A stretch of DNA of 43,233 nucleotides from CAIYHK01 sp964638795 (GTDB taxonomy: Bacteria > Actinomycetota > Acidimicrobiia > Acidimicrobiales > Ilumatobacteraceae), in assembly GCA_964638795.1 (NCBI GenBank), contig CAZXAX010000010.1:1-43233 (forward strand). The letters run 5' to 3'. The notes below the pieces were generated by a model. It saw only the letters and a program-made list of their open reading frames with translations. It had not been told where the DNA came from and searched no databases. Below are positions 1-8,004 of the stretch, piece by piece (the stretch's first letter is position 1; every line of letters starts with the position of its first letter). Position numbers and translations under genes: made by a program.

Positions 1-2
1 TC

Positions 3-78
3 TGGCGCGCTCGAAGGGACTCGAACCCCTAACCTTTTGATCCGTAGTCAAATGCTCTATCCATTGAGCTACGAGCGC
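3..78 (-). tRNA. tRNA-Arg (anticodon ACG)
   Basis: A full cloverleaf folds on the minus strand. The 7-bp acceptor stem GCGCTCG/CGAGCGC is at 72-78 and 7-13. The anticodon stem TTTGA/TCAAA closes the loop CTACGGA, giving anticodon ACG, and the T-loop is TTCGAGT. The discriminator is G, and CCA appears to be encoded (3-5). Confidence 0.95.
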
Positions 79-131
79 ATGTATCTCGTCATTCTAGGTC
101 GTGCCTTACGGCATCAAAAATCGCAATCTTC

Positions 132-761
132 CTAGCAATAGACAGGAAAACCAGAGCTTGAGCACCATGGTGCCCAACCGCCCTGTCTGTACATCTGCAA
201 TGCCAGCAACGTATTGAAACGTGGACTGTAGAGAATGTGTGGCCCCGGCTCACCTTTTCCACCCAGGAATCGATGCAGTGCAGAAGCGCGAACTTTGTGT
301 ACTTCCCAATAGATCTGAAACAGCCCATAGCAACAAGTACCCGAATGTGAATATGGATTCAGGCGGCTCTCGCGCTCGACGACTGCGAGTGCAATGCCTT
401 CGCTCATGTCAGGCCAGAGCTTGCGAATGATTTTCTCAACTTCCTCACGCGTCCATTCACGTCGCGGTTTGGGTTCAGATGTATTAGCGGTTGGTGGCAA
501 ACACAACTTGTCACCTGGGTGAATAACTTTCGGATTGTGATTGATCCACAGAATCTGTGCAACGTAGTCCGCACGTTTCGATTCCGGAACTCCCATTTTG
601 ATCGCAATGCGATAAAAAGAATCACCACTAACAACCGTGTACGGATTGGTGCATCCAGCCGCCGCGACAGGTTGAGAAATCACCACCGTGGAAACGGTGA
701 TTAATACGGCCAAGAGAATGGCTGGCGTAAAGCGCCTTGGGCTCAATAAGCGGGCAATCAT
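132..761 (-). CDS. Secreted LysM protein with transglycosylase-like domain
   Basis: 209 residues. The N-terminus is basic and is followed by a hydrophobic segment (about 13-35) ending in an Ala-rich stretch that looks like a Sec signal peptide. A LysM domain (about 40-89) starts with YTVVSGDSFYRIA and ends with HPGDKLCLPP; LysM binds peptidoglycan glycan chains. The C-terminal part (about 105-209) has an ERESR motif with a possible catalytic Glu and a GLFQI motif, like lytic transglycosylase (SLT/Rpf-like) folds. I infer a cell-wall binding and probably cell-wall cleaving exported protein. The hydrolase domain is short, so activity is less certain than localisation. The ATG start at 761 fits the signal peptide. 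It is transcribed divergently from the oxygenase gene at 880. Confidence 0.75.
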   Translation of the reverse strand: MIARLLSPRRFTPAILLAVLITVSTVVISQPVAAAGCTNPYTVVSGDSFYRIAIKMGVPESKRADYVAQILWINHNPKVIHPGDKLCLPPTANTSEPKPRREWTREEVEKIIRKLWPDMSEGIALAVVERESRLNPYSHSGTCCYGLFQIYWEVHKVRASALHRFLGGKGEPGPHILYSPRFNTLLALQMYRQGGWAPWCSSSGFPVYC

Positions 762-767
762 TGGGGG

Positions 768-777
768 CCTCGCGAGG
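768..777. promoter_or_regulatory. 10-bp palindrome in divergent intergenic region
   Basis: CCTCGCGAGG is a perfect palindrome 7 bases upstream of the LysM gene start, in the 118-bp region between divergent genes. It could be an operator or just a GC-rich coincidence; I have no protein to pair it with. Confidence 0.25.
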
Positions 778-809
778 ACTTATTTATTTTAGATTGCTCG
801 ACCCCAACT

Positions 810-838
810 TTGCAGTCGGCCCTGCAGACCGTATAAAT
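810..838 (+). promoter_or_regulatory. Candidate sigma-70 promoter of the oxygenase-sulfotransferase operon
   Basis: TTGCAG (810-815) and TATAAA (832-837) are spaced by 16 bases. A start near 844 would leave a leader of about 36 nt that contains the purine-rich ribosome site GAGGGGGG before the ATG at 880. Confidence 0.55.
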
Positions 839-879
839 ACCTGAAGTAGCCTTATTTCAGACCGAGGGGGGCTCTGGCT

Positions 880-1731
880 ATGACCGATCTGGACACTAAA
901 CGTGTACAAGGCACCATAAATTACATCCGCAATCCTGTCCCGCCCGGTGGCGTTCCACTCACCTTTGTCACCGAACAAGATGAGCTGTCAACAATGGAGA
1001 CCCTGCCAGGTATACCGATGTGGATCGAAGATCTTCGGGGGCAAGAGACTTCGCTCGATCGTGAAGGCTTTGCATTGATTCCTCATCAGAGTGGAGTTGA
1101 GAACTTCCATCTGATCGAAGAAGATGCGGCAACCGACAAGCTCTACTCAGACGAAATTGCGGCCTTAGTGAAGAAGTTGACTGGAGCATCCCATGTCTTT
1201 ATGCAAGGTGGTGGGAAAAAGCGCTATGGCCCAAAGGCAACCGATCGACTAGTGGGTTTAACAAATGCGCTGCCAGCGCTCTACCCACATGGAGACACAA
1301 TTGATAAATCAGCACTTGAGTTAGCGCAAAGAATTCTTGACTATGTGCCTGGACTATCACTCGATGGTCGGCGTTGGGCGCACTACAACATCTGGCGACC
1401 CATCACGCCTCCACCGCAGGACTATCCACTGGCGCTTTGCGATGCGCGCTCGATTAGCCCAGAGGATCGTGAAACAGTCATAGCCCACACAGTTACACGA
1501 ACGATCGGCGAAATGAAGTTTGAAACCGCCGGTTATTTGCACAATCCATCACACCGTTGGTGTTACTTCAGCAACATGACCCCGGATGAAGTTCTCGTCT
1601 TCATCACTCATGACAGTGACCCAACGCGACCACATCAAGTTGCCCATACGGCATTTCTCGATCCCACCTGCCCGCCAGACACGCCAACGCGTGCGAGTGT
1701 GGAAATGCGGGCTCTAGTACTTTTCGAATAG
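880..1731 (+). CDS. CmcJ/NvfI (AsaB-like) non-heme iron oxygenase family protein
   Basis: 283 residues. The segment HYNIWRP followed by PLALCDARS (about 165-190), and a C-terminal region with PHQVAHTAF, DP and a final VEMRALVLFE-type strand, match the family that includes the CmcJ component of cephem 7-alpha-methoxylation and fungal AsaB/NvfI. These are double-stranded beta-helix enzymes; NvfI is a 2-oxoglutarate and Fe(II) dioxygenase. I infer an oxidation (hydroxylation or desaturation) of a small molecule; the substrate cannot be told from sequence. A strong ribosome site lies upstream of the ATG. Its stop codon TAG shares one base with the GTG of the next gene, so the two are translationally coupled. 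Confidence 0.75.
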   Translation: MTDLDTKRVQGTINYIRNPVPPGGVPLTFVTEQDELSTMETLPGIPMWIEDLRGQETSLDREGFALIPHQSGVENFHLIEEDAATDKLYSDEIAALVKKLTGASHVFMQGGGKKRYGPKATDRLVGLTNALPALYPHGDTIDKSALELAQRILDYVPGLSLDGRRWAHYNIWRPITPPPQDYPLALCDARSISPEDRETVIAHTVTRTIGEMKFETAGYLHNPSHRWCYFSNMTPDEVLVFITHDSDPTRPHQVAHTAFLDPTCPPDTPTRASVEMRALVLFE

Positions 1732-2909
1732 TGGCCAAGTTGCAAATCAGTACTGAAGAACTAATAAAAGAAGCCGGTGCACTTGCATCCATCAATAATC
1801 CCGATGTGTCGATGTTGCAGAGAAACCTCAATCTTCTGGTTGATGCAATCAACAGTGAAGCAGATCTACGAGAAGTGGTTCTACCAATGGTGTCCCACTC
1901 ACTTGCACAGTCTCTACGTAATCGGCTTGAAGTGGAGCAATGGGTTCGGGATTATCCGGAAATTCGCAATGAGGTAATTGAGCAGCCGATCTTTCTCACT
2001 GGTCTACCTCGTTCGGGCACAACGTATTTTCAGTACCTTTTTGATCCCGAGCCTTCGATGCGAATGCTGCGCTACTGGGAAGGTGAACGGCCCTGTCCCC
2101 CACCAGGATTCGCGCCCGAATCTATTTCGGGCCGAATCGAATGGTGCGCACAAGAGCGTGCATCAGCGCAAGAAAAGGATTCGGTAAGAGCAAAGATTGC
2201 ACAGATTCACTTAAGTGATGCCGATGGGCCTGAGGAATGTCTCAAGCTAATTGATCAGACCTTCTTGAATGTTGGCCATTACTGGACCTTCGGTGTGCCC
2301 AGTTATTTCAATGCCTGTCTTGAGGAACAAGCGCTCCTACAGGCCTACGAATATCACAAGCTGGCATTGCAACTACTTCAATGGCGTAGTAACAAGCAGC
2401 GCTGGGTTCTCAAGTGGCCATGTCATCTAATCGCGCTGGAACAAATACTTCAGGTGCATCCTGAAGCGCGCTTTGTCGTAACTCATCGTGATCCTGTGCA
2501 AGCGCTCGCATCGAATTGCAGCCTCGCCACTTTGCTACGCCGCGGGACATCAAACCATGTGGATCCCCACGAAGTAGGCAATCAGATGCTCGACATGTTG
2601 CTGGCATATCTCGAGAGGTTGGTTGCATTTGATGAAAAGCATGGTGATCGAATGGCCCATGTTGCTTATCAAACTGCAGTCGAACAACCAGAAATTGCGA
2701 TGGAACAAGCGCTCACTGCACTTGGTATCCCAATGTCAACGAGCTTTGCGGAAGCGATTCAGTCGTGGCGTCGTGATAACCCACCTGGCAAACGTGGCAC
2801 CCACGACTACGCACTAGAGGACTACGGGCTAGATGCCGATGAGATGAAAGAGCGATTCGCGTTCTATATAAATAGGTACGACATACCCTCGGAGCGAGAA
2901 TCGCTGTGA
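1731..2909 (+). CDS. PAPS-dependent sulfotransferase
   Basis: 392 residues. The segment FLTGLPRSGTTYFQYL (about 84-99) is the 5'-phosphosulfate-binding loop of cytosolic-type and actinobacterial (Stf-like) sulfotransferases, and FVVTHRDPVQALAS (about 250) is the 3'-phosphate-binding motif. The enzyme should move sulfate from PAPS to a hydroxyl or amine on a lipid, carbohydrate or small metabolite. There is no signal peptide, so it is cytoplasmic. The GTG start overlaps the upstream TAG by one base and the 3' end overlaps the next GTG by 4 bases. The neighbouring oxygenase could create the hydroxyl that is sulfated, but that link is inference. Confidence 0.88.
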   Translation: MAKLQISTEELIKEAGALASINNPDVSMLQRNLNLLVDAINSEADLREVVLPMVSHSLAQSLRNRLEVEQWVRDYPEIRNEVIEQPIFLTGLPRSGTTYFQYLFDPEPSMRMLRYWEGERPCPPPGFAPESISGRIEWCAQERASAQEKDSVRAKIAQIHLSDADGPEECLKLIDQTFLNVGHYWTFGVPSYFNACLEEQALLQAYEYHKLALQLLQWRSNKQRWVLKWPCHLIALEQILQVHPEARFVVTHRDPVQALASNCSLATLLRRGTSNHVDPHEVGNQMLDMLLAYLERLVAFDEKHGDRMAHVAYQTAVEQPEIAMEQALTALGIPMSTSFAEAIQSWRRDNPPGKRGTHDYALEDYGLDADEMKERFAFYINRYDIPSERESL

Positions 2910-4060
2910 CCACGGCTAGTCCCTCTGCATGGGCTGCCGCTATGACAGCGATTGGTGCCGAAGGCGATCGCCTAGCTGCAGAGGCGGCATCACGAGGGAT
3001 CGAGTCGGCACGAGTGCACGAAACCATCTTGGGTGTGCTCATGGACACCTATCTGATGCAGATCAGTTCAAATCCTGACCAACCGACATTTCTCCCCTGC
3101 ACGGGGTATTTCCAAAAGCTTGGCTCGCCAAACCCGGACACCGTCTACCGCGGAGCCACGATTGACCCACAGGGCACTTACCTAATCAGTGGTAACCGAG
3201 GCAGTGCTCGCGACGTAACGCTGATGCCGTTTTCCTTGCTGATGCGTGGTGGTGATCCATTTGACCTGTCAGCCATAAGTGAAGGAAGTGGGGGATATTT
3301 TGAATTGCTAGTTAGTGCAGAGCGACCACAAGCACACTCAGGACACTGGTGGCAGCTCCAGCCCGACACTGCAAGCATTTGGTTGCGTGAGGTTTCAGCA
3401 AATTGGGGTCAAGAGGCGCCAGCCGAAGTGGCGATTGTGCGTCTTGATGCAAAGCCCTACAGGAACATCTCCGTTGATGAGATGAACACCAAACTCGCAA
3501 AGTTGGCAATACGTGTCGGACGGATTGTCGAATATGGCATGAAGCATGTAGACACTCTGCAAGAGCAAGGGTTTGTTAACAGCTTCCGTGAGACCGACTA
3601 CAGCAAGTCAGGATCAATGCCGCTGCAGTCGTATCACGAATCAATTTTTGACCTAGCCGCAGATGAATGCTTGTTAGTTGAAGCTCGACTTCCTGCGGAT
3701 TGCACCTATTTTTCTTGGTCACTAACTGACCGCATGCTTGTGACACTTGACTGGATGAACGCTCAGACGAGCATTAACTCTGCTCAATCAACAATTGACT
3801 CCGACGGCGTACTCAGGGTTGTGGTCGCTGCTTCTGACCCAGGTGTTCCTAATTGGATGAACACACTGGGACTGCAACAAGGTGTCGTTCAATGCCGAAC
3901 TGCTGGTTCTACAGTTGCGCCGGAAATGACTGCCACCGTGGTGCCGCTTGCAGAAATCACTGCACGGGTACCAGCCAACACACCACGTGTAAGTCCTGAT
4001 GAACGCTTTGCCGCACTCCAAAACCGCACTCGCGCCTGGCAGTTGCGCAGGATCTGGTAA
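2906..4060 (+). CDS. DUF1214-family protein, third gene of the cassette
   Basis: 384 residues, no signal peptide or membrane segment. The stretch SPNPDTVYRGATIDPQGTY followed by ISGNRGSAR is typical of DUF1214 proteins, which often occur with DUF1254 and have no established reaction. Downstream there is the usual run of beta strands, and WLRE followed by EEVSANW-like sequence resembles the family's end region. The GTG start overlaps the sulfotransferase stop (GTGA), so expression is tied to it. I do not know its function; a non-catalytic binding or an isomerase/hydrolase-like role for the sulfated or oxidised product are equally open. Confidence 0.7.
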   Translation: MTTASPSAWAAAMTAIGAEGDRLAAEAASRGIESARVHETILGVLMDTYLMQISSNPDQPTFLPCTGYFQKLGSPNPDTVYRGATIDPQGTYLISGNRGSARDVTLMPFSLLMRGGDPFDLSAISEGSGGYFELLVSAERPQAHSGHWWQLQPDTASIWLREVSANWGQEAPAEVAIVRLDAKPYRNISVDEMNTKLAKLAIRVGRIVEYGMKHVDTLQEQGFVNSFRETDYSKSGSMPLQSYHESIFDLAADECLLVEARLPADCTYFSWSLTDRMLVTLDWMNAQTSINSAQSTIDSDGVLRVVVAASDPGVPNWMNTLGLQQGVVQCRTAGSTVAPEMTATVVPLAEITARVPANTPRVSPDERFAALQNRTRAWQLRRIW

Positions 4061-4085
4061 CTCAAACTCTCTATAAGAAAACTTC

Positions 4086-4177
4086 TGGCGGAGAGGGTGG
4101 GATTTGAACCCACGGCCCGGTTTAACCCGAGCAACGCCTTAGCAGGGCGCCCCATTCGGCCACTCTGGCACCTCTCC
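4086..4177 (-). tRNA. tRNA-Ser (anticodon GCT)
   Basis: The minus-strand acceptor stem GGAGAGG/CCTCTCC is at 4171-4177 and 4090-4096. The anticodon loop CTGCTAA gives GCT. A long class-II variable arm with CTCGGG/CCGGG-like pairing is present. The discriminator is G and CCA is encoded at 4086-4088. Confidence 0.95.
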
Positions 4178-4243
4178 AAGTGGACTCACAGCGTACCCCA
4201 CCGAAGATTCAAACCTGCAGGGCACTACGGGCACATATCAAGT

Positions 4244-4330
4244 TGGCGGAACGGAAGGGATTCGAACCCCCGGGCCTTTTGGGCCTCCCGCTTTCAAGGC
4301 GGGTGCAATTGTCCACTCTGCCACCGTTCC
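4244..4330 (-). tRNA. tRNA-Ser (anticodon TGA)
   Basis: The minus-strand acceptor stem GGAACGG/CCGTTCC is at 4324-4330 and 4248-4254. The anticodon stem CCCGC/GCGGG closes loop CTTGAAA, giving TGA. The class-II variable arm is GGCCC/GGGCC-like. CCA is encoded at 4244-4246. It sits between pheA and the tRNA-Ser(GCT); tRNA-Ser genes near pheA and serS are common in actinobacteria, but serS is not in this window. Confidence 0.95.
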
Positions 4331-4378
4331 GCCTTCAAAGTTAGTGGCGCGCGCGGCTGCGCGGTCAATCAGAATCGG

Positions 4379-5329
4379 CTACTTGATCCGTTTACGGAGC
4401 TCAGAAACCCAATCATCGGCCTGTTGCCAACGCGCATCTGCGTGTTCACGCGCAGAATGGGCATGCTCGCCCGCTGCAGGGTACGAACCAAGGAACTTCA
4501 CATCGCCCTGTTTGGCGTGCAGTTCGCGGAGTGCATCAGCCACCAACTCATCTTCAATGTGACCATCGGCGTACATGATGAAGCAGTAGTCACCAAGCCC
4601 ACCAGTTTTCGTGGGGCGTGAAGACAAATGTGACAAGTTAATTCTGCGTGCAGCAAATTCCTGCAGAATCGAAATCAAACTTCCAGGTTCATCGGCGCGC
4701 TGATAAACAACAATCGCGGTGCGGTCGTGCCCTGTAGCACGAGGAATACCGTGCTTACCAACAAGAACAAAACGTGTTTGGTTTCCACGATGGTCAGCAA
4801 TGTCATCAGCGAGTACTTCAAGGTCATACAACTTTGCCGATGCTTTCGGAGCGATTACTGCAATTCCAAGATCGCGTTCTTTACCGAGAAGTTGTGCGCC
4901 CTCAGCAGTTGAGTTCGTTGGTCGCACATCTGCATCAGGCAGCTGCGCGCGAAGAAATGCATGGCACTGAGCTGTTGCCACCGGCATTGACCACACCTGT
5001 TTGATGTCAGTCAACTTCTGCCCTGGAACAGCTAAAAGGCAATGCTCAATATCAAGCACCACTTCTCGCTGAATCAAGAGGTCATGATCGTTGACTAGAG
5101 CATCTTGAGTGAAGTTGACCGTGCCCTCAATGCTGTTCTCAATTGGCACAAAACCGAGATCAGCCACACCACTCTCTACCGCGTCAAGGACATCAGGCAC
5201 AGTGCGAAGAGGTGTGAGTTCGGCGCTCGCTAGGTCAGCTTGGCTCATGAGAGCCTGCTCGGTGAAAGTACCGTGCGGACCCAGAAATGCAACCCGCAGG
5301 CTGTTAGTTGGCTTTGCTAATGAACTCAC
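4379..5329 (-). CDS. pheA: Prephenate dehydratase
   Basis: 316 residues. It converts prephenate to phenylpyruvate in phenylalanine synthesis. The N-terminus VAFLGPHGTFTEQAL begins the bilobed catalytic domain (about 12-190), with a GNQTRFVLVG motif containing the conserved Thr-Arg-Phe. A C-terminal ACT domain (about 205-290) contains the LSSRPTKTGGLGDYCF effector-binding segment (family ESRP-type motif), so feedback control by phenylalanine is expected. It is a stand-alone dehydratase with no chorismate mutase fusion. The GTG start at 5329 has no ribosome site but has a TAGCCT hexamer 7 bases upstream, suggesting a leaderless transcript. Confidence 0.95.
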   Translation of the reverse strand: MSSLAKPTNSLRVAFLGPHGTFTEQALMSQADLASAELTPLRTVPDVLDAVESGVADLGFVPIENSIEGTVNFTQDALVNDHDLLIQREVVLDIEHCLLAVPGQKLTDIKQVWSMPVATAQCHAFLRAQLPDADVRPTNSTAEGAQLLGKERDLGIAVIAPKASAKLYDLEVLADDIADHRGNQTRFVLVGKHGIPRATGHDRTAIVVYQRADEPGSLISILQEFAARRINLSHLSSRPTKTGGLGDYCFIMYADGHIEDELVADALRELHAKQGDVKFLGSYPAAGEHAHSAREHADARWQQADDWVSELRKRIK

Positions 5330-5336
5330 TTAGTAA

Positions 5337-5342
5337 AGGCTA
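5337..5342 (-). promoter_or_regulatory. Candidate -10 box of pheA (leaderless start)
   Basis: TAGCCT on the minus strand lies exactly 7 bases before the pheA GTG (5327-5329), placing the transcription start at the start codon. One of several such cases in the window. Confidence 0.5.
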
Positions 5343-5368
5343 GGCGTTGGGGTGGCAACATATCGGGT

Positions 5369-6118
5369 GTGAATTCCAGCGAACTTCTCGAACTCCTTGA
5401 ATCCGTACGGAGTGGGACGATGGCTCCAGACGATGCGGTGGTGCGCTTACGTGCAATTCCCTTTGCGGTGAGCCGTGACGCCATGGTCGATCACCACCGA
5501 CACCTACGCACGGGCATGCCTGAGGCCATCTATGGCCCTGGTAAATCACCCGAACAAGTTGCGGAAATTGTCTCTGAGTTGTTGACCAATGGTTCCGGCT
5601 GTGTGATTCTCACGCGCGCAACACCCGAGCAAACAAAGGCTGCTCTGGCTGTGAACGCCGAAGCCGAAGTGCTCGGTGGCACGTTGGTATGGCGCACGCC
5701 AGCCATACGTGACGATGGGCCGAGGATTTTTGTGATCGGCGCGGGTACCGCAGATGTGCCAGTGGTGGATGAATGTATTCACACTTTGCGCGCCCATGGG
5801 ATAGCCACGCAGCGAATCGTTGATGTTGGTGTTGCAGGATTGCACCGCCTTCTTGTGCATGTTGAGGATCTTCAATCAGCTGATGCAATCGTGGTTGTTG
5901 CCGGCATGGAAGGAGCACTTGCCAGTGTGATTGGCGGGCTTAGTGGAGCGCCAGTAGTAGCGGTGCCGACAAGTGTCGGATACGGCTCAGGGCTTGATGG
6001 TGTGACTGCATTATTAGCAATGATGTCGAGTTGTGCTTCAGGCGTCACTGTTGTGGGCATTGACAACGGTTTTGGTGCCGCCATGTCCGTTGTGCGTATG
6101 TTTCGGACTGGTCCATGA
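5369..6118 (+). CDS. larB: LarB, pyridinium-3,5-biscarboxylic acid mononucleotide synthase
   Basis: 249 residues, the usual LarB length. LarB carboxylates and hydrolyses nicotinic acid adenine dinucleotide in the first step of nickel-pincer nucleotide cofactor synthesis. The N-terminus is a helical region with the conserved GMPEAIYGPGKSPEQV stretch (about 50-66). The C-terminal half is a PurE-like domain with GAGTADVPVVDE, then VVVAGMEGALASVIGGL and VAVPTSVGYG. The GTG start at 5369 follows pheA divergently across a 39-bp spacer. It overlaps larC by the ATGA quartet, so the two are coupled. Confidence 0.93.
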   Translation: MNSSELLELLESVRSGTMAPDDAVVRLRAIPFAVSRDAMVDHHRHLRTGMPEAIYGPGKSPEQVAEIVSELLTNGSGCVILTRATPEQTKAALAVNAEAEVLGGTLVWRTPAIRDDGPRIFVIGAGTADVPVVDECIHTLRAHGIATQRIVDVGVAGLHRLLVHVEDLQSADAIVVVAGMEGALASVIGGLSGAPVVAVPTSVGYGSGLDGVTALLAMMSSCASGVTVVGIDNGFGAAMSVVRMFRTGP

Positions 6119-7308
6119 GTAATTCCGTATGGTTCAACTGCGCCAATGGAGTTGCTGGTGACATGTTGTTGGCATCACTTGTTGACGCCGGCGCTGAACC
6201 TCACCTCATTGTTGAAATTCTGAATGGTCTTGAGCTAGATGGATGGGCACTCACCTTTGAGAAGGCCAGCAGGTCTGGCGTTAGTGCAACACGAGCCATT
6301 GTTGTGGAGCACACACACGGAGACGCACACGATCATCGCCCATATCGCAACGTCGTTCAGTTGCTGCAGGCTGCAGATATCCCAACAGTTGTGCGTGAAC
6401 GCGCACTACATGCATTCGCAGTGTTGGCAGAAGCTGAAGCAATGATTCACGGTATTGATCTTGAGGATGTTGAGTTCCACGAAGTGGGATCGGTTGATTC
6501 AATCATTGATGTCGTAGGAGTATGCGCTGCACTAGAGGTTCTTGGTGTGGATTACATTTCGTGCTCCCCCATCGCAGTCGGCCACGGAACCATAAAAATG
6601 GAACACGGCGAATTACCTAATCCGGGCCCCGCGGTAGCACGAATGCTTGCCGATCACGCCATACCTATTCGTGGTGTCGACATCAGCGTTGAGTTGTGCA
6701 CGCCAACTGGAGTGGCTTTGATGATTGCGCTTGCAGACGAATTCGGTGGTGCGCCATCGATGGTTGTAACAGCAACGGGTCATGGTGCTGGCGCACGTGA
6801 TATCCCTGGCAGATCAAACGTGGTGCAATCACTGGTTGGCGTTATTGATGACACAGAGACAACGGACACGCTGACCCTCCTTGAAACCAATGTGGATGAT
6901 GTCAGCGCCGAAGTGATCTCTTACACAATTGGAAGATTGCTTGAATTTGGCGCACTCGATGCTTGGGCACAAGCCATCACAATGAAGAAAAACCGTGAAG
7001 GTCTTGCCATTAGTTGCCTGAGCACACCCGAACTCTCCCAACAACTCAAAGAGATACTGCTCACCGAATCAGGAGCCTTGGGAGTGCGGATTTCAACGAT
7101 TCAACGCGAAGCAATCTCAAGAGACCTTGCCACTGTTTCAGTTGATGGGCACAAGATCCGAATTAAGACCACAAACATCCGAAACAAAGTTGAATTCGAT
7201 GATGCCGCCGCTGCCGCACGTGCCCTTGGCTTGCCACTGCGCGAAATTATCGCCCGCGCCGAAGAGGCATTTCTCTTAGTTGACGGGCCCCATAGCGGAA
7301 GTAAGTAA
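6115..7308 (+). CDS. larC: LarC, nickel insertion protein
   Basis: 397 residues. LarC inserts nickel into the pincer nucleotide by CTP-dependent cyclometallation, giving the cofactor of lactate racemase LarA and relatives. The start WFNCANGVAGDMLLASLVDAG is diagnostic. The His-rich HTHGDAHDHRPY region (about 66-77), typical for LarC, probably gathers nickel. HEVGSVDSIIDVVG and the ETNVDDVSAEV C-terminal domain are also present. Here it is one uninterrupted reading frame; in Lactobacillus plantarum it is split by a programmed frameshift. It overlaps the 3' end of the convergent thioredoxin gene by 33 bases. No larE or larA is in the window. Confidence 0.93.
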   Translation: MSNSVWFNCANGVAGDMLLASLVDAGAEPHLIVEILNGLELDGWALTFEKASRSGVSATRAIVVEHTHGDAHDHRPYRNVVQLLQAADIPTVVRERALHAFAVLAEAEAMIHGIDLEDVEFHEVGSVDSIIDVVGVCAALEVLGVDYISCSPIAVGHGTIKMEHGELPNPGPAVARMLADHAIPIRGVDISVELCTPTGVALMIALADEFGGAPSMVVTATGHGAGARDIPGRSNVVQSLVGVIDDTETTDTLTLLETNVDDVSAEVISYTIGRLLEFGALDAWAQAITMKKNREGLAISCLSTPELSQQLKEILLTESGALGVRISTIQREAISRDLATVSVDGHKIRIKTTNIRNKVEFDDAAAAARALGLPLREIIARAEEAFLLVDGPHSGSK

Positions 7309-7995
7309 CGCATTCAGTTCCTCGATCTCGATCTCTCCCGAGCGACGAGCGAGTACCTCATTTTCTGGTGAGAGAAGTACGAAGTATGGAAACGATGAAA
7401 GCCCAAATGAGTTGGCGGCCGTCCCGACAGCATCGTCGGCCATGATCGGGTACTTCCAGCCTTCATCTGCCAACCACTCCGATGGCGGGTAATTACCTCG
7501 TGACTCATCCACGGCGGTGCTAATTGCCATCACATTCAAGTTGTCTGGGACCTCACCAGCCGCTGCCCAATCAACAAGCCTTGGCACCTCACGCTGACAG
7601 TGCGGACACCAATGCGCAAGGAACACGATCATCTTGTAGTTGCCATCTTCAGGCAGTGTGGAAACAAAATCGCCTTCTAAAGTTGCACCACTGATGTGGG
7701 GAGCGGTTTGACCAATTGCATCATCAGTGCCAGCACCATCGTCGTAGGACACAAGGCTCGTTCCAGCGACAATGTCAACTGCTCGCACCTCCTCAACCTT
7801 TACGCCGGCATTTGACTTATCGGAGTCATCACCACCGGCAGCAGCTGCGATGACGACCACAGCAACCAGCACCACAACTACCGCAATTCCAAATATCGTC
7901 CACAGGCGACGATCGCGTGCTGCTCGGTCGGAGTTGTTCTTGTATCCATCTTTGGCCCAGGCGGGGGTCGCACTGCGGCGTGATTTATTGCTCAT
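7276..7995 (-). CDS. Membrane-anchored TlpA-like thioredoxin with DsbA-type CPHC site
   Basis: 239 residues. A basic cytoplasmic tail is followed by one membrane anchor (about 33-54) and an extracytoplasmic thioredoxin fold. The active site C130-P-H-C133 in AHWCPHCQREVP has the dipeptide of oxidising DsbA rather than that of reducing TlpA. A cis-Pro is in SSFPYFVLL (about 198). It starts 9 bases after the DsbB gene on the same strand, so the pair probably forms an oxidising disulfide system for exported proteins. It could instead be a reductase for cytochrome c maturation, but no ccm/ccs genes are nearby. Confidence 0.82.
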   Translation of the reverse strand: MSNKSRRSATPAWAKDGYKNNSDRAARDRRLWTIFGIAVVVVLVAVVVIAAAAGGDDSDKSNAGVKVEEVRAVDIVAGTSLVSYDDGAGTDDAIGQTAPHISGATLEGDFVSTLPEDGNYKMIVFLAHWCPHCQREVPRLVDWAAAGEVPDNLNVMAISTAVDESRGNYPPSEWLADEGWKYPIMADDAVGTAANSFGLSSFPYFVLLSPENEVLARRSGEIEIEELNALLTSAMGPVN

Positions 7996-8004
7996 ATCTT
8001 CAAC

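Noticed and set aside
4097..4621. 174-residue frame crossing both tRNA-Ser genes
   Set aside because: The region is explained by two tRNAs and the pheA 3' end; the translated tRNA parts are meaningless.
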